Shown here: piece after piece, positions 31,541 through 41,172 of the stretch
Numbering within the stretch: the first letter of the stretch is position 1
How the letters are laid out: the number at the start of each line of letters is the position of its first letter
Source: a bacterium
GTDB lineage: Bacteria; Elusimicrobiota; Elusimicrobia; UBA1565; UBA9628
Assembly (NCBI GenBank): GCA_021846045.1
Contig: JAJZCM010000005.1
Location: 1-62,436, forward strand
Direction of reading: 5' to 3'
DNA: 62,436 nucleotides
Position numbers and translations under genes: made by a program
The notes under the pieces: generated by a model
What the model saw: the letters and a program-made list of their open reading frames with translations, nothing else
What the model was told of the DNA's origin: nothing
Database searches by the model: none

Positions 31541-34336
31541 TTAATTTTTCGGGGCCGGGCCCTCGACAATCTCGGCCATATCCGACGGGTGAAGCCATTC
31601 GGAAAAAGCCCGGCGAACATCCTCGGCTTTTAAGTCCACATAAATTTTGGCCGCGCGCTCGGGCTCATCGAGCGCAAGCCCGAACCTCGACAAATAAAGC
31701 CACTTAGAAGCCACTCCGTCGAAGCTGGCTTCCCCCAAGGGAATCCCGCGCAGCAGCAGAATTTTTCCCTGTCTCAACTCTTCCGGGCTGACATACTTTT
31801 TTTGCATAGCCGCGATGTCATTTAAAGCCAGGGTCTTGGCCTTTAAAGCCTTATCTGGATCGGAACCGTAAACGATCCGGTACGTTGACCGAACCCTCCC
31901 CGCATCCCAATAGGAATTGGCCGCGTAAGCCAACCCCGTCTTTTTCCGAAGATCTAAACTCAACCTTGAGGCGTAAAAAGCTCCCCCGAGAATTTCATTT
32001 CCCAAATTGAGGGCGTAATAATTCGGAGAAAGGCGGTTCATTCCCACCGTTTGAATCAAAACAACCTTGTCTTGAAGACGGCTTGAGTCGGGAATATTAA
32101 TCTTGGAGAAACGATTGTCCGGGACGCGCGGATACTCGATGTTCGGTTTAGCCCCTGCGGCTTTCCAGGAACCGAAATAGCGCTCAATCACGGTTTTTGC
32201 CTTTTGGGGATCGACTTGGCCGATCACCACAATCGTCGTCATGTCCGGACGAAAAACCTTGTGATAATATTGTTTGACGTCGTTGAGACTCAAATCCGCC
32301 GCCGTCTTCGGCGTCGCCTCGCGCAAAATTGGATCGGTTTTAGGATAAAGCGCCTTATCAATCGCCCGTCCCGTCAAATAATCCGGACTTTGGAGTTCTC
32401 CTACGAGTTCGGCAGACACTTCGTGGCGAATAATTTTAAAATCGCCCTTGGGAAGAGCCGGAGACAATTCATTTTGAGCCAATAACTTGACTCCATCCTC
32501 AAAATGCTTTGAAAGGACATTGAGAGAGAAATCCGTTCCGGCGCTCTCATCCGCGGCAATGTCATCCAAGGCCTTTTGAAACGCGATCCGGTCGAGACTC
32601 CTGCTTCCATAGGGGAAAAGCTCTCCCAAGACCCGGTCCACCCCTTCTTTCCCTAAGGCAGTTTCGGTGTCAGGATTGGACATGATATGTCCCATAATTG
32701 AAACAGTGGGGCTGATTGTCTCAGGTTGCACAATCAGCTCAATGCCGTTGGACAAGCGGCTGACGATCGGGTGAAGCGTTAGGGGAGGAATCGCGAGGCT
32801 TTCGACCTCCTTTTTGGCCCACGGCGGAAGCGGCACGGCTTTAACGGAGGAGGAGGCAAAAGATTCCTGCCCGCCAAAACCTTTTCCCGACACCGGCTTT
32901 CCCGAAGGCTGCGGAGTCAAAATAGCGGAAACGGCATGATCAAAATCGATATATTTTTTCGCCACGCGGGCAACATCTTCGGCAGTCACCTTCTTGATCG
33001 CCTCGATATCCTCATCGGGAGACCGCCGCCCTTCTCCAGCCACAGCCTCGGACCACTCCATCGCGAGGCCCTCAATCGAATTTTTCTGGAATTCGGCCGC
33101 GGCCTCCTCACGGCGTTTTGCGGCGGCGACAAAATCAGGGTTAATTCCCTTTGATAATTGTTCTTTCAAAACCGCCTTGACTTTTTTCAACAGATTTTTG
33201 GAATTAGCGCCTTTGGGAAACCCCGCAATCGCAAAACCAATTCCGGCCTTGGGAAGGCCTTCATAGGAAAATCCCGCGAAAAGCGCATCTCCCTTCACTT
33301 GAAGCTCATAAAGGGGACCCCGAGGATTGGACAAGGCATCTGAAAGAATCTGCACTGCGGCATAGTCCGGGCTGTCTGAGCCTGGAAAGCGGAAGGCAAA
33401 AGCGGCCATCCCGTAGGGGCTGTCCGTATTTATTGCTTCAAAAGAGGCTTTGACGGGATTGAAATTAAAATCGGGGCGTTTCGGCATCTCAATCCTGGGA
33501 ATTTTTCCAAATAATCGGCTTACGGTTTTGAAAGTCTCATTTGGATTGAGGTCTCCCGCAATGACCAAAATCGCGTTGTTGGGGCCGTACCAATCCTTAT
33601 GAAACCGTCCAAGCGCCTGGGCGGTCGTCTTATCAAAAGAGGGGCGAGTCCCCAATGCGTCATGCTCGTATGGAGTCCCTTTAAAAAGGAATTTAAGGAG
33701 CTTGACGTAAAAAACGTATTCCGGGCTTGAGAGATCGCGGGACACTTCCTGCTCAATGGCGCCGCGCTCTTTATCCCAGGATGATTTTTTAGCTGAGATC
33801 GCGCGCATTCTGAGCGACTCGATATGTAAAACCGTATCCAAATACTGGGACGGAACCGTGTAGAAATACTGCGTCAGATTTTGCTGGGTGTCGGCGTTAA
33901 GCCGCCCGCCCACATCCGCGCCGATTTCGGCCAATTGGTCGGCGGAAATTCCAGGGCTTCCGCGAAACATCATGTGTTCCATCGCATGCGCCGTTCCGGG
34001 GAAATCCGCCGGAACCTCATCGGAACCGACCTTGTAGTTCACAACGCTGGTCACCACCGGAGACAACGGATTATAGACGATAATCACTTGCAGGCCGTTT
34101 TCGAGCGTCTTTCTGAAAACCTGTCCGGCGGATATATTCGCCCCTTGGGCCAAACAGGGAATCAACAAAGAAACAATCGCCATCCACATACGGCCCCAAT
34201 GATTTCGCAACTGCTCAGGTTCGTCATTCCGGCGAAAGCCGAAATCCAAAAGTTCAATGCTCTGGACCCCGACTTTCGTCGGGGTGACGTGAGTAGTTAC
34301 CTTATTTATTCTCAAACTCTTATTTTGATTTTTCAT
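31541..34336 (-). CDS. M16-family zinc protease (two-domain), exported
   Basis: A pitrilysin-type metallopeptidase containing two M16 units. The N-terminal one has the inverted zinc motif GTAHAMEHMMFRGSPG (HxxEH); the C-terminal half (from VSRLSNGIELIVQPETISPT) lacks it and is the usual inactive partner. ATG 34336 has a good AAGGAG six nt upstream and follows the hemA stop by 13 bp, giving 931 residues. However, a dispersed repeat (34222-34289) encodes about residues 16-38, ahead of the signal-like MWMAIVSLLIPCLAQGA. ATG 34189 (882 residues) would start right at that signal peptide and may be the functional start. Probably periplasmic. Confidence 0.9.
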   Translation of the reverse strand: MKNQNKSLRINKVTTHVTPTKVGVQSIELLDFGFRRNDEPEQLRNHWGRMWMAIVSLLIPCLAQGANISAGQVFRKTLENGLQVIIVYNPLSPVVTSVVNYKVGSDEVPADFPGTAHAMEHMMFRGSPGISADQLAEIGADVGGRLNADTQQNLTQYFYTVPSQYLDTVLHIESLRMRAISAKKSSWDKERGAIEQEVSRDLSSPEYVFYVKLLKFLFKGTPYEHDALGTRPSFDKTTAQALGRFHKDWYGPNNAILVIAGDLNPNETFKTVSRLFGKIPRIEMPKRPDFNFNPVKASFEAINTDSPYGMAAFAFRFPGSDSPDYAAVQILSDALSNPRGPLYELQVKGDALFAGFSYEGLPKAGIGFAIAGFPKGANSKNLLKKVKAVLKEQLSKGINPDFVAAAKRREEAAAEFQKNSIEGLAMEWSEAVAGEGRRSPDEDIEAIKKVTAEDVARVAKKYIDFDHAVSAILTPQPSGKPVSGKGFGGQESFASSSVKAVPLPPWAKKEVESLAIPPLTLHPIVSRLSNGIELIVQPETISPTVSIMGHIMSNPDTETALGKEGVDRVLGELFPYGSRSLDRIAFQKALDDIAADESAGTDFSLNVLSKHFEDGVKLLAQNELSPALPKGDFKIIRHEVSAELVGELQSPDYLTGRAIDKALYPKTDPILREATPKTAADLSLNDVKQYYHKVFRPDMTTIVVIGQVDPQKAKTVIERYFGSWKAAGAKPNIEYPRVPDNRFSKINIPDSSRLQDKVVLIQTVGMNRLSPNYYALNLGNEILGGAFYASRLSLDLRKKTGLAYAANSYWDAGRVRSTYRIVYGSDPDKALKAKTLALNDIAAMQKKYVSPEELRQGKILLLRGIPLGEASFDGVASKWLYLSRFGLALDEPERAAKIYVDLKAEDVRRAFSEWLHPSDMAEIVEGPAPKN
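34222..34289. repeat. Dispersed double-hairpin repeat (copy 3), within M16 gene start
   Basis: ATTCCGGC-gaaa-GCCGAAAT and CCCCGACTTTCGTCGGGG bounded by CGTCA...TGACG. It is read in frame in the protease N-terminus. The flank GTGAGTAGTT is shared with the copy at the window's right edge. Confidence 0.85.
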
Positions 34337-34349
34337 CCGCGTCTCCTTG

Positions 34350-35429
34350 TTATTTGCGCGCTGATTCGGTCCTAGGCATTTTCGGACGGCTGGAATGCTT
34401 AAAGCTGACTTCGCGTCCTTCTTTAAGCGCCTTAAGCCATTCGGAAATCTCCCCAGTCTTGGATTCGATAATTTCCTTCGCCTTGGAAATTTCCGCCGCG
34501 CGGCCTTCCAGATTTTTCGCCACGATATGCTCCAAATCCTCAAGCCGGTAGAGATAGACGTGTTCAAGGCTGTGTATTTCTTCTTCGATGTCCCGCGGCA
34601 TGGCGATATCCACCATGAAAAGAGAGCGCCCACGCCTGTTTTTGAGCGATTTTTCAACCATCTCTTTGGTGACCACCGGCTCGGGGGACCCGGTCGAGGA
34701 AAGAACGATATCAACTTCCTGAAGGGCCTCCCCCCGGTTTTCCCAAGGCAAAACTGCGGCTTTAAAATTCCGAGCAAGGGCTTCCGCCCGTTCGCGGGTG
34801 CGGTTTGAAATCAGAATTTTGGGAGCTTTTTGCGTCGCCAGATGACGAATCATGATCTCCGCCATCTGCCCGGCGCCCAAGACCAAAACCGAACTCTCGG
34901 AAAGATTTCCAAAAATACTTTGCGCTAGTTCCACCGCAACGGAAGCAACCGAGGTCTGTCCGACCGAAATCCCCGTCTCGCTTCGGACTTTTTTACCGAC
35001 ATAAAGCGCGCGTTGAAACAAAATATTTCCAATTTTTCCGGTCAAGCCCTCATTTTTCGCCCATTCATAAGATTCTTTGACTTGCCCTAAGATCTCCGTT
35101 TCGCCGACGACCAGAGAATCAAGCCCCGAGGCGACTTTTAGAAGATGAGCCACCGCTTCGGAACCGCTGTAGAGATAAAGATCCTCTTTGCTGGAATTTT
35201 TTCCGATTAAATCCTCGAAAAAGCGCAGAAGAACATCGGGCCCGTCCGCGCCGTTAGAAAACCCGCAGGCATAAATCTCGAAGCGGTTGCAGGTCGATAG
35301 AAAAACCGCGTCGGAAACCTGCGCCGCCTTGATTTTCCGGGCGACCTCCGAGCGGGCAAGGAGCGCGAACTTTTCCCGCAAGGCGAGTTCCGCTGTCTTA
35401 TGGCTGAGTCCGGCGACGACAATCTGCAT
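34350..35429 (-). CDS. hemA: Glutamyl-tRNA reductase
   Basis: First step of C5 tetrapyrrole synthesis: glutamyl-tRNA to glutamate-1-semialdehyde, using NADPH. The catalytic Cys is C47 in FLSTCNRFEIYA; VGETEILGQVKESYEWA and SVLVLGAGQMAEIM (NADPH site) are typical. At 359 residues it is shorter than many (about 420), with a reduced C-terminal dimerisation helix. It sits between ccsA (12 bp upstream) and the M16 protease. Haem supply and cytochrome c assembly genes thus share an operon. No other hem gene is visible. Confidence 0.95.
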   Translation of the reverse strand: MQIVVAGLSHKTAELALREKFALLARSEVARKIKAAQVSDAVFLSTCNRFEIYACGFSNGADGPDVLLRFFEDLIGKNSSKEDLYLYSGSEAVAHLLKVASGLDSLVVGETEILGQVKESYEWAKNEGLTGKIGNILFQRALYVGKKVRSETGISVGQTSVASVAVELAQSIFGNLSESSVLVLGAGQMAEIMIRHLATQKAPKILISNRTRERAEALARNFKAAVLPWENRGEALQEVDIVLSSTGSPEPVVTKEMVEKSLKNRRGRSLFMVDIAMPRDIEEEIHSLEHVYLYRLEDLEHIVAKNLEGRAAEISKAKEIIESKTGEISEWLKALKEGREVSFKHSSRPKMPRTESARK

Positions 35430-35440
35430 CGGCGTTTCAA

Positions 35441-36292
35441 TTATCCTTTGGAAAGATATCCATGAAGTTCGCTTAAGAAATTAACCCCTGCGAAAGTAAA
35501 CACCACGCAGGCAAACCCCAACATCGAAACATAAACCGCTTTTTTCCCGCGCAGGCCCATCATGTAGCGCATATGCAAATAACCGGCATAAACCAAGGCC
35601 GTAATCAAGGCCCAGGTTTCTTTTGGATCCCATCCCCAAAATCTACCCCAAGCGTTCTCCGCCCACACGCCCCCCATGATGATACCGATCGTTAAAATTG
35701 GAAAGGCCATCACAATGATGCGGTAATTGAGATTATCCAATTCCTCAATGGAAGGCAAGCGATAGCACAGGGCTATGGGCTTTCGCGATTTAATTTGATG
35801 TTCCTGCACTAAAAGGGCCACCCCAACGCCGAAAGCGTTGCCGAAAGCGGCATAGGAAGTCATCAAAACCATGGGATGGATATTGATCCAATAGCTTTGC
35901 AAAGCCGGCGCCAAGCCGGAAATCTCAGGAGAAGCCGCGCAAACGGCGATCCCAAGACTGAGAGAAGCCCACGGCAGGACAAACGCCCCCAAGATTCCCA
36001 GACGATGCCGGCTTTCAATCACAAAGAAAGCGCCGCAGACGGCTAAAGCCAGATAGGACAGAGCGCCGAAAAAAGTGTTGATGGGGAGAAAATACCGGTT
36101 TTCAGGGATTTGCCAAAAAGAATGGATGCGAAACCCGAAAGCGGCCAAATGCAAAGCAATCCCGACCCCCAACAGATTCAACATCCAGCGATTCCATTTC
36201 TCGTCTTTGTAGGCCAAATAAACAAAGGATAAGGTGACAGCTCCCAGATAGGCGGCCAGAGTCGCCTTGGTCAACATCAGTTCAGGACTCAT
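35441..36292 (-). CDS. ccsA: Cytochrome c assembly protein CcsA/ResC (HemX-like)
   Basis: A polytopic protein (about 8 helices, 283 residues) that exports haem and presents it for attachment to apocytochromes in system II. The tryptophan-rich WWD-type motif is WAENAWGRFWGWDPKETWA (about residues 215-233), and conserved His residues lie in flanking helices. It resembles HemX proteins encoded beside hemA, but a ResB partner directly upstream supports true CcsA. GGAGG lies 7 nt before ATG. Confidence 0.93.
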   Translation of the reverse strand: MSPELMLTKATLAAYLGAVTLSFVYLAYKDEKWNRWMLNLLGVGIALHLAAFGFRIHSFWQIPENRYFLPINTFFGALSYLALAVCGAFFVIESRHRLGILGAFVLPWASLSLGIAVCAASPEISGLAPALQSYWINIHPMVLMTSYAAFGNAFGVGVALLVQEHQIKSRKPIALCYRLPSIEELDNLNYRIIVMAFPILTIGIIMGGVWAENAWGRFWGWDPKETWALITALVYAGYLHMRYMMGLRGKKAVYVSMLGFACVVFTFAGVNFLSELHGYLSKG

Positions 36293-36307
36293 CGTTGAGC
36301 CTCCATT

Positions 36308-37702
36308 TTATTTAAAATCCAGATGGGATTTCATTTCCCCCGTTAAGCGGTTAAATTCTTTTTCAAAATCCCGCCCCCCTCTCGAACTCCAAGCGCCGAT
36401 TGAAATTTTAGTTTTTCCGTTTTGACCGGGTTCAAGAAGCGCCCAAAAACGGCGGCGATGAAAATAAAAAAGCAAGACAAGCCCCAAAACCCATAAGAGA
36501 ACGCCCGTCACCACCCAAGGGTATCCCGGATCATAAGCCACTTGGATTCCGGAAAATAAAACCGGATCAACCGAAACCAAGGAAAAAGGCGGCGCTTCCG
36601 CGTGTAACAGGGTCCCGTCCGGGTTCTCCTTGAGGCAAACCTTCGGATACAAGGCAAAAAGCCACAAAGGCGGGGTAGGCTTTCCCTCAATGCTGAACAA
36701 GAACCTCACCGCCGGATTTTTAAGATCCAAGGAAGCGGTATCGGCGTGACCATTGGCAACGGTAAAATCCGGCATCAAAACGTCGGCCTCAACCGAGAAC
36801 GGGCTTCCCGGAACTTTTTTGGGAACGCGCTGTCGAAGGGTCAAAAAACTCCCGGCGAGGTTTAAAGTCACGCTTCTAAACATTCCCGCGGCGCCCCAAG
36901 AAGCCTGATAGAAGCGAACCCCGTGAATATCCAAAGGGTGGTTGACGCGAATGGTTTTGGCTCCGATTAATTTATCCCCGGCTTTGACGCGCAAGACCGA
37001 CGAAAATAAACTCGGTTGAAAAGTTCCATGGTAGAAATGAACGGTAAACTTGTCCACAGAAAGCGTCCACGGACGGCGCTTCATCGCCACCGTGGTTCCT
37101 TCCATCACCGGCGCCATCTCGACAAAACCATATAAAGCATTGATGAACGCGCCGATTAAAATGACGACCAGGGCGATATGCGCAATATAGGAACCCCAAC
37201 GTTGAAGCCGATGTTTTGTCGCCAAAAAAGCCGCGCCGGCGGGACTATGAAATTCATCGTGCACCGCATAACCTGCCCTCTCAAAAAAGGCGCGCGCTTT
37301 TGTGAAAGCCTCATCGAAAGCAAGAGAAGAATCCATGGAAGACTGAAAGGGTTTTAAGCGCAACGCTTCTTCTCTTTGAGACCAATGCTTTTCGATCTCT
37401 TCTTCATTGGTATTTTCCGGCGGCAAGGCCGTCGCGCTGATATCAGGAGGTTTATTCCAAAGCTTACAGATGATGATGTCAAAGGCCATGAGTCCCAAAA
37501 GCCCCATGAACCACCAGGTTTGATAGAGATTAAAAGCGCCAAAAAAATTTAGAATCTTGAACCCGAGAGGATGAAGCAAGCGGTAAAACTCGACTTTGTC
37601 CGGAGACGTCGAGGTTTGGGGAAGAAAAGTCCCCACCGCGCTCAAAAGCGCGATCAAGGCTCCTAAAATGATATTAAACCGAATCGAACGAAATAGTTTC
37701 AT
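36308..37702 (-). CDS. resB: Cytochrome c biogenesis protein ResB/Ccs1
   Basis: System-II partner of CcsA holding the apocytochrome in the periplasm. The 464 residues show N-terminal helices (FNIILGALIALLSAVGTFLPQ, YQTWWFMGLLGLMAFDIIICKLW) and a third (YIAHIALVVILIGAFINAL). A large periplasmic domain follows (about 195-400, including VNHPLDIHGVRFYQASWG), then a last helix. Its AAGG Shine-Dalgarno (TTAAGGCGGC) comes from the left edge of palindromic element B. It is first of the resB-ccsA-hemA-M16 operon. Confidence 0.93.
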   Translation of the reverse strand: MKLFRSIRFNIILGALIALLSAVGTFLPQTSTSPDKVEFYRLLHPLGFKILNFFGAFNLYQTWWFMGLLGLMAFDIIICKLWNKPPDISATALPPENTNEEEIEKHWSQREEALRLKPFQSSMDSSLAFDEAFTKARAFFERAGYAVHDEFHSPAGAAFLATKHRLQRWGSYIAHIALVVILIGAFINALYGFVEMAPVMEGTTVAMKRRPWTLSVDKFTVHFYHGTFQPSLFSSVLRVKAGDKLIGAKTIRVNHPLDIHGVRFYQASWGAAGMFRSVTLNLAGSFLTLRQRVPKKVPGSPFSVEADVLMPDFTVANGHADTASLDLKNPAVRFLFSIEGKPTPPLWLFALYPKVCLKENPDGTLLHAEAPPFSLVSVDPVLFSGIQVAYDPGYPWVVTGVLLWVLGLVLLFYFHRRRFWALLEPGQNGKTKISIGAWSSRGGRDFEKEFNRLTGEMKSHLDFK

Positions 37703-37711
37703 GCCGCCTTA

Positions 37712-37999
37712 AGGGCTCGCAACGAAATAATAGGACCAACTGGCCAAGGCGATTTTGGAGCGAGACGAGGAACGAAGAGCGAGCATACCCTCTGCGGTAT
37801 GTAAGCGATGAGTGACGAAGTCGCAGCCCAAAAGCGCCCTGGCCCTCTCGTCGAAAAAACGCGTGAGTGGAGGCCCATCTTCGGCCAATTTCTTTGTTGC
37901 TCCTCATTCACATAGCTTAAGCTATGCTCATTCGTCGCGCCTCGAAATTGTCTCAAATCTGGGTCTCCCAGTTGCTCCTATTATTTCGTTGCGAGCCCT
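37712..37999. repeat. Large palindromic element, copy B
   Basis: Terminal inverted repeats 37712-37743 and 37968-37999 match at 31 of 32 positions. Inside are CATACC-CTCTGC-GGTATG (37785-37802) and CATAGCTTAAGCTATG (about 37911-37926). It is homologous to copy A in the opposite orientation along its whole length, but its terminal arms have a different sequence. Only the AATAATA core and a few bases (GAGC, TGG ends) are shared. It fills the gene-free gap between pgk and resB; small frames inside are not credible. Confidence 0.85.
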
Positions 38000-38009
38000 A
38001 AGCTTTTAC

Positions 38010-39221
38010 TCATGAGGAAATCGCTGACAGGCCGGGAAGAATCTTGCCTTCCAAAAGTTCCAAGCTTGCTCCGCCGCCGGTCGAACAATGGCTCATCTCT
38101 TCGGAGAGTCCGGTCTGGCTTAAAACGGCCAGGCTGTCTCCGCCGCCAACGATGGTCACCGCTCCGTTTTTTCCGGCCTTGGCCATCGCTTCGGCTATAG
38201 CCCGGCTTCCGGCCGCGAATTCGGGTATTTCAAAAACCCCCATCGGTCCATTCCAAAAAATAGTCTTGGCCTTTTCAATTTCTTCCAGAAAAATTTCAAT
38301 CGTATGCGGACCAATATCAGCGCCGATAAGCCCGTTAGGAATGGCCATTCCCTGGGTCACGGAAACCTTAACGCCCGGCTTAATTTCCGAAACGGCCAAA
38401 TGATCCGCCGGAAGAAGACACGTCACTTTCTTAACATAAGATTTGTCGATGACAGCTTGAGCGTCAGGCACACGGTCTTTTTCCAGAAGAGATTTTCCGA
38501 TTGAGACCTCTTGCGCCAATAAAAACGTATAGGCCATGCCGCCTCCAATCAAAAGAGTGTCTACGCGGTCTAAGAGCTTGTTTAAAACTCCCAGTTTGTC
38601 GGAAACCTTGGCCCCCCCAATGATCGCGACGAAGGGCCTTGCCGGATTTCCGATAACACGGTCCAGGAACTCAAGTTCTTTTTGAACCAAAAAACCGACG
38701 CAGGAAGGAAGTATTTTTGGAATGCCGACGGTCGACGCATGCGCGCGGTGAATGGCGCCGAAAGCGTCTTCGACAAAAATCTCTCCAAGGTTTGCCAAGC
38801 CCTTGGCGAAATCGGGGTCGTTTTTTTCCTCGCCCGCGTGAAACCGGAGATTTTCCATCAAAATGACTTCGCCAGCTTTGACGCTCAAGGCCGCTTTTTC
38901 AGCCTGAGTTCCAACACATTCCGGAGAAAAAGAAACCGGCGCTCCAATAATTTTTTCCAAGGCTCGAGCGACGGGCTTAAGACTATATTTTTCCTCCGGT
39001 TTTCCTTTGGGCCTGCCTAGATGAGAAATCAGAACTATTTTTGCCTTGGCTTCCATCAGATATCTCAAGGTTGGCAGAGCCGCGCGCAAACGGCTGTCAT
39101 CTGAAACCTCCCCCTCATGAAGGGGAACGTTAAAATCAACCCGGACCAAAACCCTTTTTCCCAAAACAGGCATCTCCTGTAACCTTTTCAGCTTCAAGGC
39201 CGGCTTTTGAGTTTTTTCCAT
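38010..39221 (-). CDS. pgk: Phosphoglycerate kinase
   Basis: Glycolytic/gluconeogenic enzyme transferring phosphate between 1,3-bisphosphoglycerate and ADP. ATG 39221, next to GGGGGG, gives 403 residues; the longer frame begins with an unlikely TTG. Signature blocks are GKRVLVRVDFNVPL (about 22-35), SHLGRPKGKPEEKYSL and ENLRFHAGEEKNDP. The nucleotide end has WNGPMGVFEIPEFAAGS and VTIVGGGDSLAVL. It follows arginase by 14 bp in the gap-rocF-pgk operon. Confidence 0.96.
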   Translation of the reverse strand: MEKTQKPALKLKRLQEMPVLGKRVLVRVDFNVPLHEGEVSDDSRLRAALPTLRYLMEAKAKIVLISHLGRPKGKPEEKYSLKPVARALEKIIGAPVSFSPECVGTQAEKAALSVKAGEVILMENLRFHAGEEKNDPDFAKGLANLGEIFVEDAFGAIHRAHASTVGIPKILPSCVGFLVQKELEFLDRVIGNPARPFVAIIGGAKVSDKLGVLNKLLDRVDTLLIGGGMAYTFLLAQEVSIGKSLLEKDRVPDAQAVIDKSYVKKVTCLLPADHLAVSEIKPGVKVSVTQGMAIPNGLIGADIGPHTIEIFLEEIEKAKTIFWNGPMGVFEIPEFAAGSRAIAEAMAKAGKNGAVTIVGGGDSLAVLSQTGLSEEMSHCSTGGGASLELLEGKILPGLSAISS

Positions 39222-39235
39222 TTTCCCCCCAGGGA

Positions 39236-40144
39236 TCAATATATTCTTTTACCCATGGCGGAACTGACGAGTTCAACAGCCAGAACCGCCGTCGAGTTTT
39301 GAATGTCTTCCAAAGGATTGACTTCCACCATATCCAAACCGAGAAGCTTATTGGACTCAGAGGACATCTCCATAATCAAATGGGACTCTCGATAAGTGAG
39401 CCCCCCCCTCTGGGTCGTGCCGGTTCCCGGAGCTTGAACTGGATCGACGGCGTCGATATCGAAACTGAGATGAAACCCGGCGGTGTCGTTGAGCACGATA
39501 GAAAGAGCCTGCTCCATCACCCTCGCCATACCCATGCGATCGATATCCTGCATTGAAAAAACCTTGACGCCCGATTCGCGCAAATTGTCCGCTTCGCTGG
39601 CGTCCACAGTTCGCGTTCCCACCAAACACACATTTTTCGGATCAACCTTGGGCGAAAAGCCGCCCAGCCGAACAAAGGGCGCATGCCCCATACCGATGAG
39701 ATGTGCGACCGGCATCCCGTGAATATTGCCGGAGGGAGACGTTTTAGGCGTGTTGATATCGGCATGGGCATCCACCCACAAAAGGCCGATGCGATGCCCT
39801 TTCTTCCGATAGGCCCCGGCAACTCCGGAAACGGTCCCCATCGCCAAGCTATGGTCCCCGCCCAAGGTCAGCGGGAAATGGCCCCCCCCAACGACTTTGC
39901 GGATATTTTTCTCCAGATCACGGCAAACCTTAAGTATCGCCGGAGCATTCTTCAGCTTTCTGTTTTTATGAGGAGAAGGTTCGGGAACTAAAACATCTCC
40001 CCTATCCTCGACTGAAAGCCCGATTTTCTCAAGAGATGGAATCAATCCCGCGCGGCGAATAGCTGAGGGCCCTCCGGAAGCGCCTTGTTTACTGGCCCCC
40101 AAATCAATAGGCGCTCCCACAACAACGACCCGCCGTTTAGTCAT
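39236..40144 (-). CDS. rocF: Arginase
   Basis: Hydrolyses arginine to ornithine and urea using two Mn ions. The 302-residue protein has the ureohydrolase motifs LGGDHSLAMGT (His ligand), VDAHADINTP (DAHxD) and SFDIDAVDP (DxD), in order. VVGAPIDLGASKQGASGGPSA at the N-terminus matches arginase rather than agmatinase. Start ATG lies 6 bp after gap. Its position between gap and pgk is unusual. Together with rocD at 1.8 kb it provides arginine catabolism to glutamate. Confidence 0.93.
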   Translation of the reverse strand: MTKRRVVVVGAPIDLGASKQGASGGPSAIRRAGLIPSLEKIGLSVEDRGDVLVPEPSPHKNRKLKNAPAILKVCRDLEKNIRKVVGGGHFPLTLGGDHSLAMGTVSGVAGAYRKKGHRIGLLWVDAHADINTPKTSPSGNIHGMPVAHLIGMGHAPFVRLGGFSPKVDPKNVCLVGTRTVDASEADNLRESGVKVFSMQDIDRMGMARVMEQALSIVLNDTAGFHLSFDIDAVDPVQAPGTGTTQRGGLTYRESHLIMEMSSESNKLLGLDMVEVNPLEDIQNSTAVLAVELVSSAMGKRIY

Positions 40145-40149
40145 AAAAA

Positions 40150-41172
40150 TTACACCTTCGCGAGGATACCCTTCTTTGCGACAAACGCCGCCAAATCAAT
40201 AACGCGGTTGGAATAGCCCCACTCGTTGTCATACCAGCCGAAAATCTTGACGAGATTTTTATCCACCACATCCGTCAGGGGAGAATCAAAAATGCAACTG
40301 GAAGAGTTGCCGGTAAAATCCTTGGAAACCAACGGCGCCTCGGCATAGGATAAATACCCTTTCAAATCTCCAGCCTCGGAAGCCTTTTTAAACGCGGCAT
40401 TGACCTCTTCTTTCGTCACGGGTTTATCCGTCACAACCGTTAAATCAACAATGGATACGTCCGGGGTCGGAACCCGAATAGCGAGGCCGGTCAATTTCCC
40501 CTTGAGCTTGGGTAGAACCAGGCCGATGGCCTTTGCCGCGCCGGTCGTAGACGGAATCATGCTCTGGGCCGCCGCGCGCGCGCGGCGAAGATCCTTATGC
40601 GGAAAATCGAGAATTACTTGGTCGTTGGTGTAGGAGTGGATGGTTGTCATCATTCCGGATTTAATGCCAAAGGCCTCATCCATGACCTTGGCTAGGGGGG
40701 CCAAAGCATTGGTCGTGCAGGAGGCGTTGGAAATAATATGATGTTTGGCCGGATCATAGAGTTTTTCGTTAATCCCCATGCACAAAGTCATGTCTTCTCC
40801 TTTGGCGGGAGCGGAAATGATAACCTTCAAGGCGCCGGCGGCAATATGAGCTTTCGCTTTCTCCGCTTCGGTAAAGCGCCCGGTCGACTCAATGACCAAA
40901 TCGACGCCCAGCGTTTTCCACGGAAGATTAGCGGGATCTTTTTCCGCGATGACCTTGATAGTCCGTCCGTCGATTTTCAGATCATTTCCCACCGCCTCGA
41001 CGCTCCCGGGATAAATTCCGAAAGTTGAGTCGTATTTAAAAAGATGCGCCAAGGTCCTAGCATCGGTCAGGTCGTTGACCGCGACAAAATTTAATTCAGA
41101 GCTTAGAATTCCGGCCCTAAGCACCAAACGTCCAATTCTTCCAAACCCATTAATCGCGACATTGATCGCCAT
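40150..41172 (-). CDS. gap: Glyceraldehyde-3-phosphate dehydrogenase, type I
   Basis: NAD-dependent oxidation and phosphorylation of glyceraldehyde-3-phosphate. [13 protein letters not shown] (about 8-20) is the nucleotide-binding start, and the catalytic Cys lies in [17 protein letters not shown] (about 148-164). [17 protein letters not shown] is near the C-terminus. It has a strong AAGGAGG Shine-Dalgarno with a 7-nt spacer and leads the gap-rocF-pgk operon. It diverges from the lipoprotein gene at 41270. Confidence 0.97.
   Translation of the reverse strand: MAINVAINGFGRIGRLVLRAGILSSELNFVAVNDLTDARTLAHLFKYDSTFGIYPGSVEAVGNDLKIDGRTIKVIAEKDPANLPWKTLGVDLVIESTGRFTEAEKAKAHIAAGALKVIISAPAKGEDMTLCMGINEKLYDPAKHHIISNASCTTNALAPLAKVMDEAFGIKSGMMTTIHSYTNDQVILDFPHKDLRRARAAAQSMIPSTTGAAKAIGLVLPKLKGKLTGLAIRVPTPDVSIVDLTVVTDKPVTKEEVNAAFKKASEAGDLKGYLSYAEAPLVSKDFTGNSSSCIFDSPLTDVVDKNLVKIFGWYDNEWGYSNRVIDLAAFVAKKGILAKV

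Noticed and set aside
34337-34777. Extension of the M16 protease frame through hemA (total 1078 codons)
   Set aside because: It lies antisense in hemA's frame; the good AAGGAG-ATG at 34336 and the signal peptide show the true start is later.
37674-38015. Frames of 67-85 codons in element B
   Set aside because: Same reason; translations echo those of element A only because the DNA is homologous.
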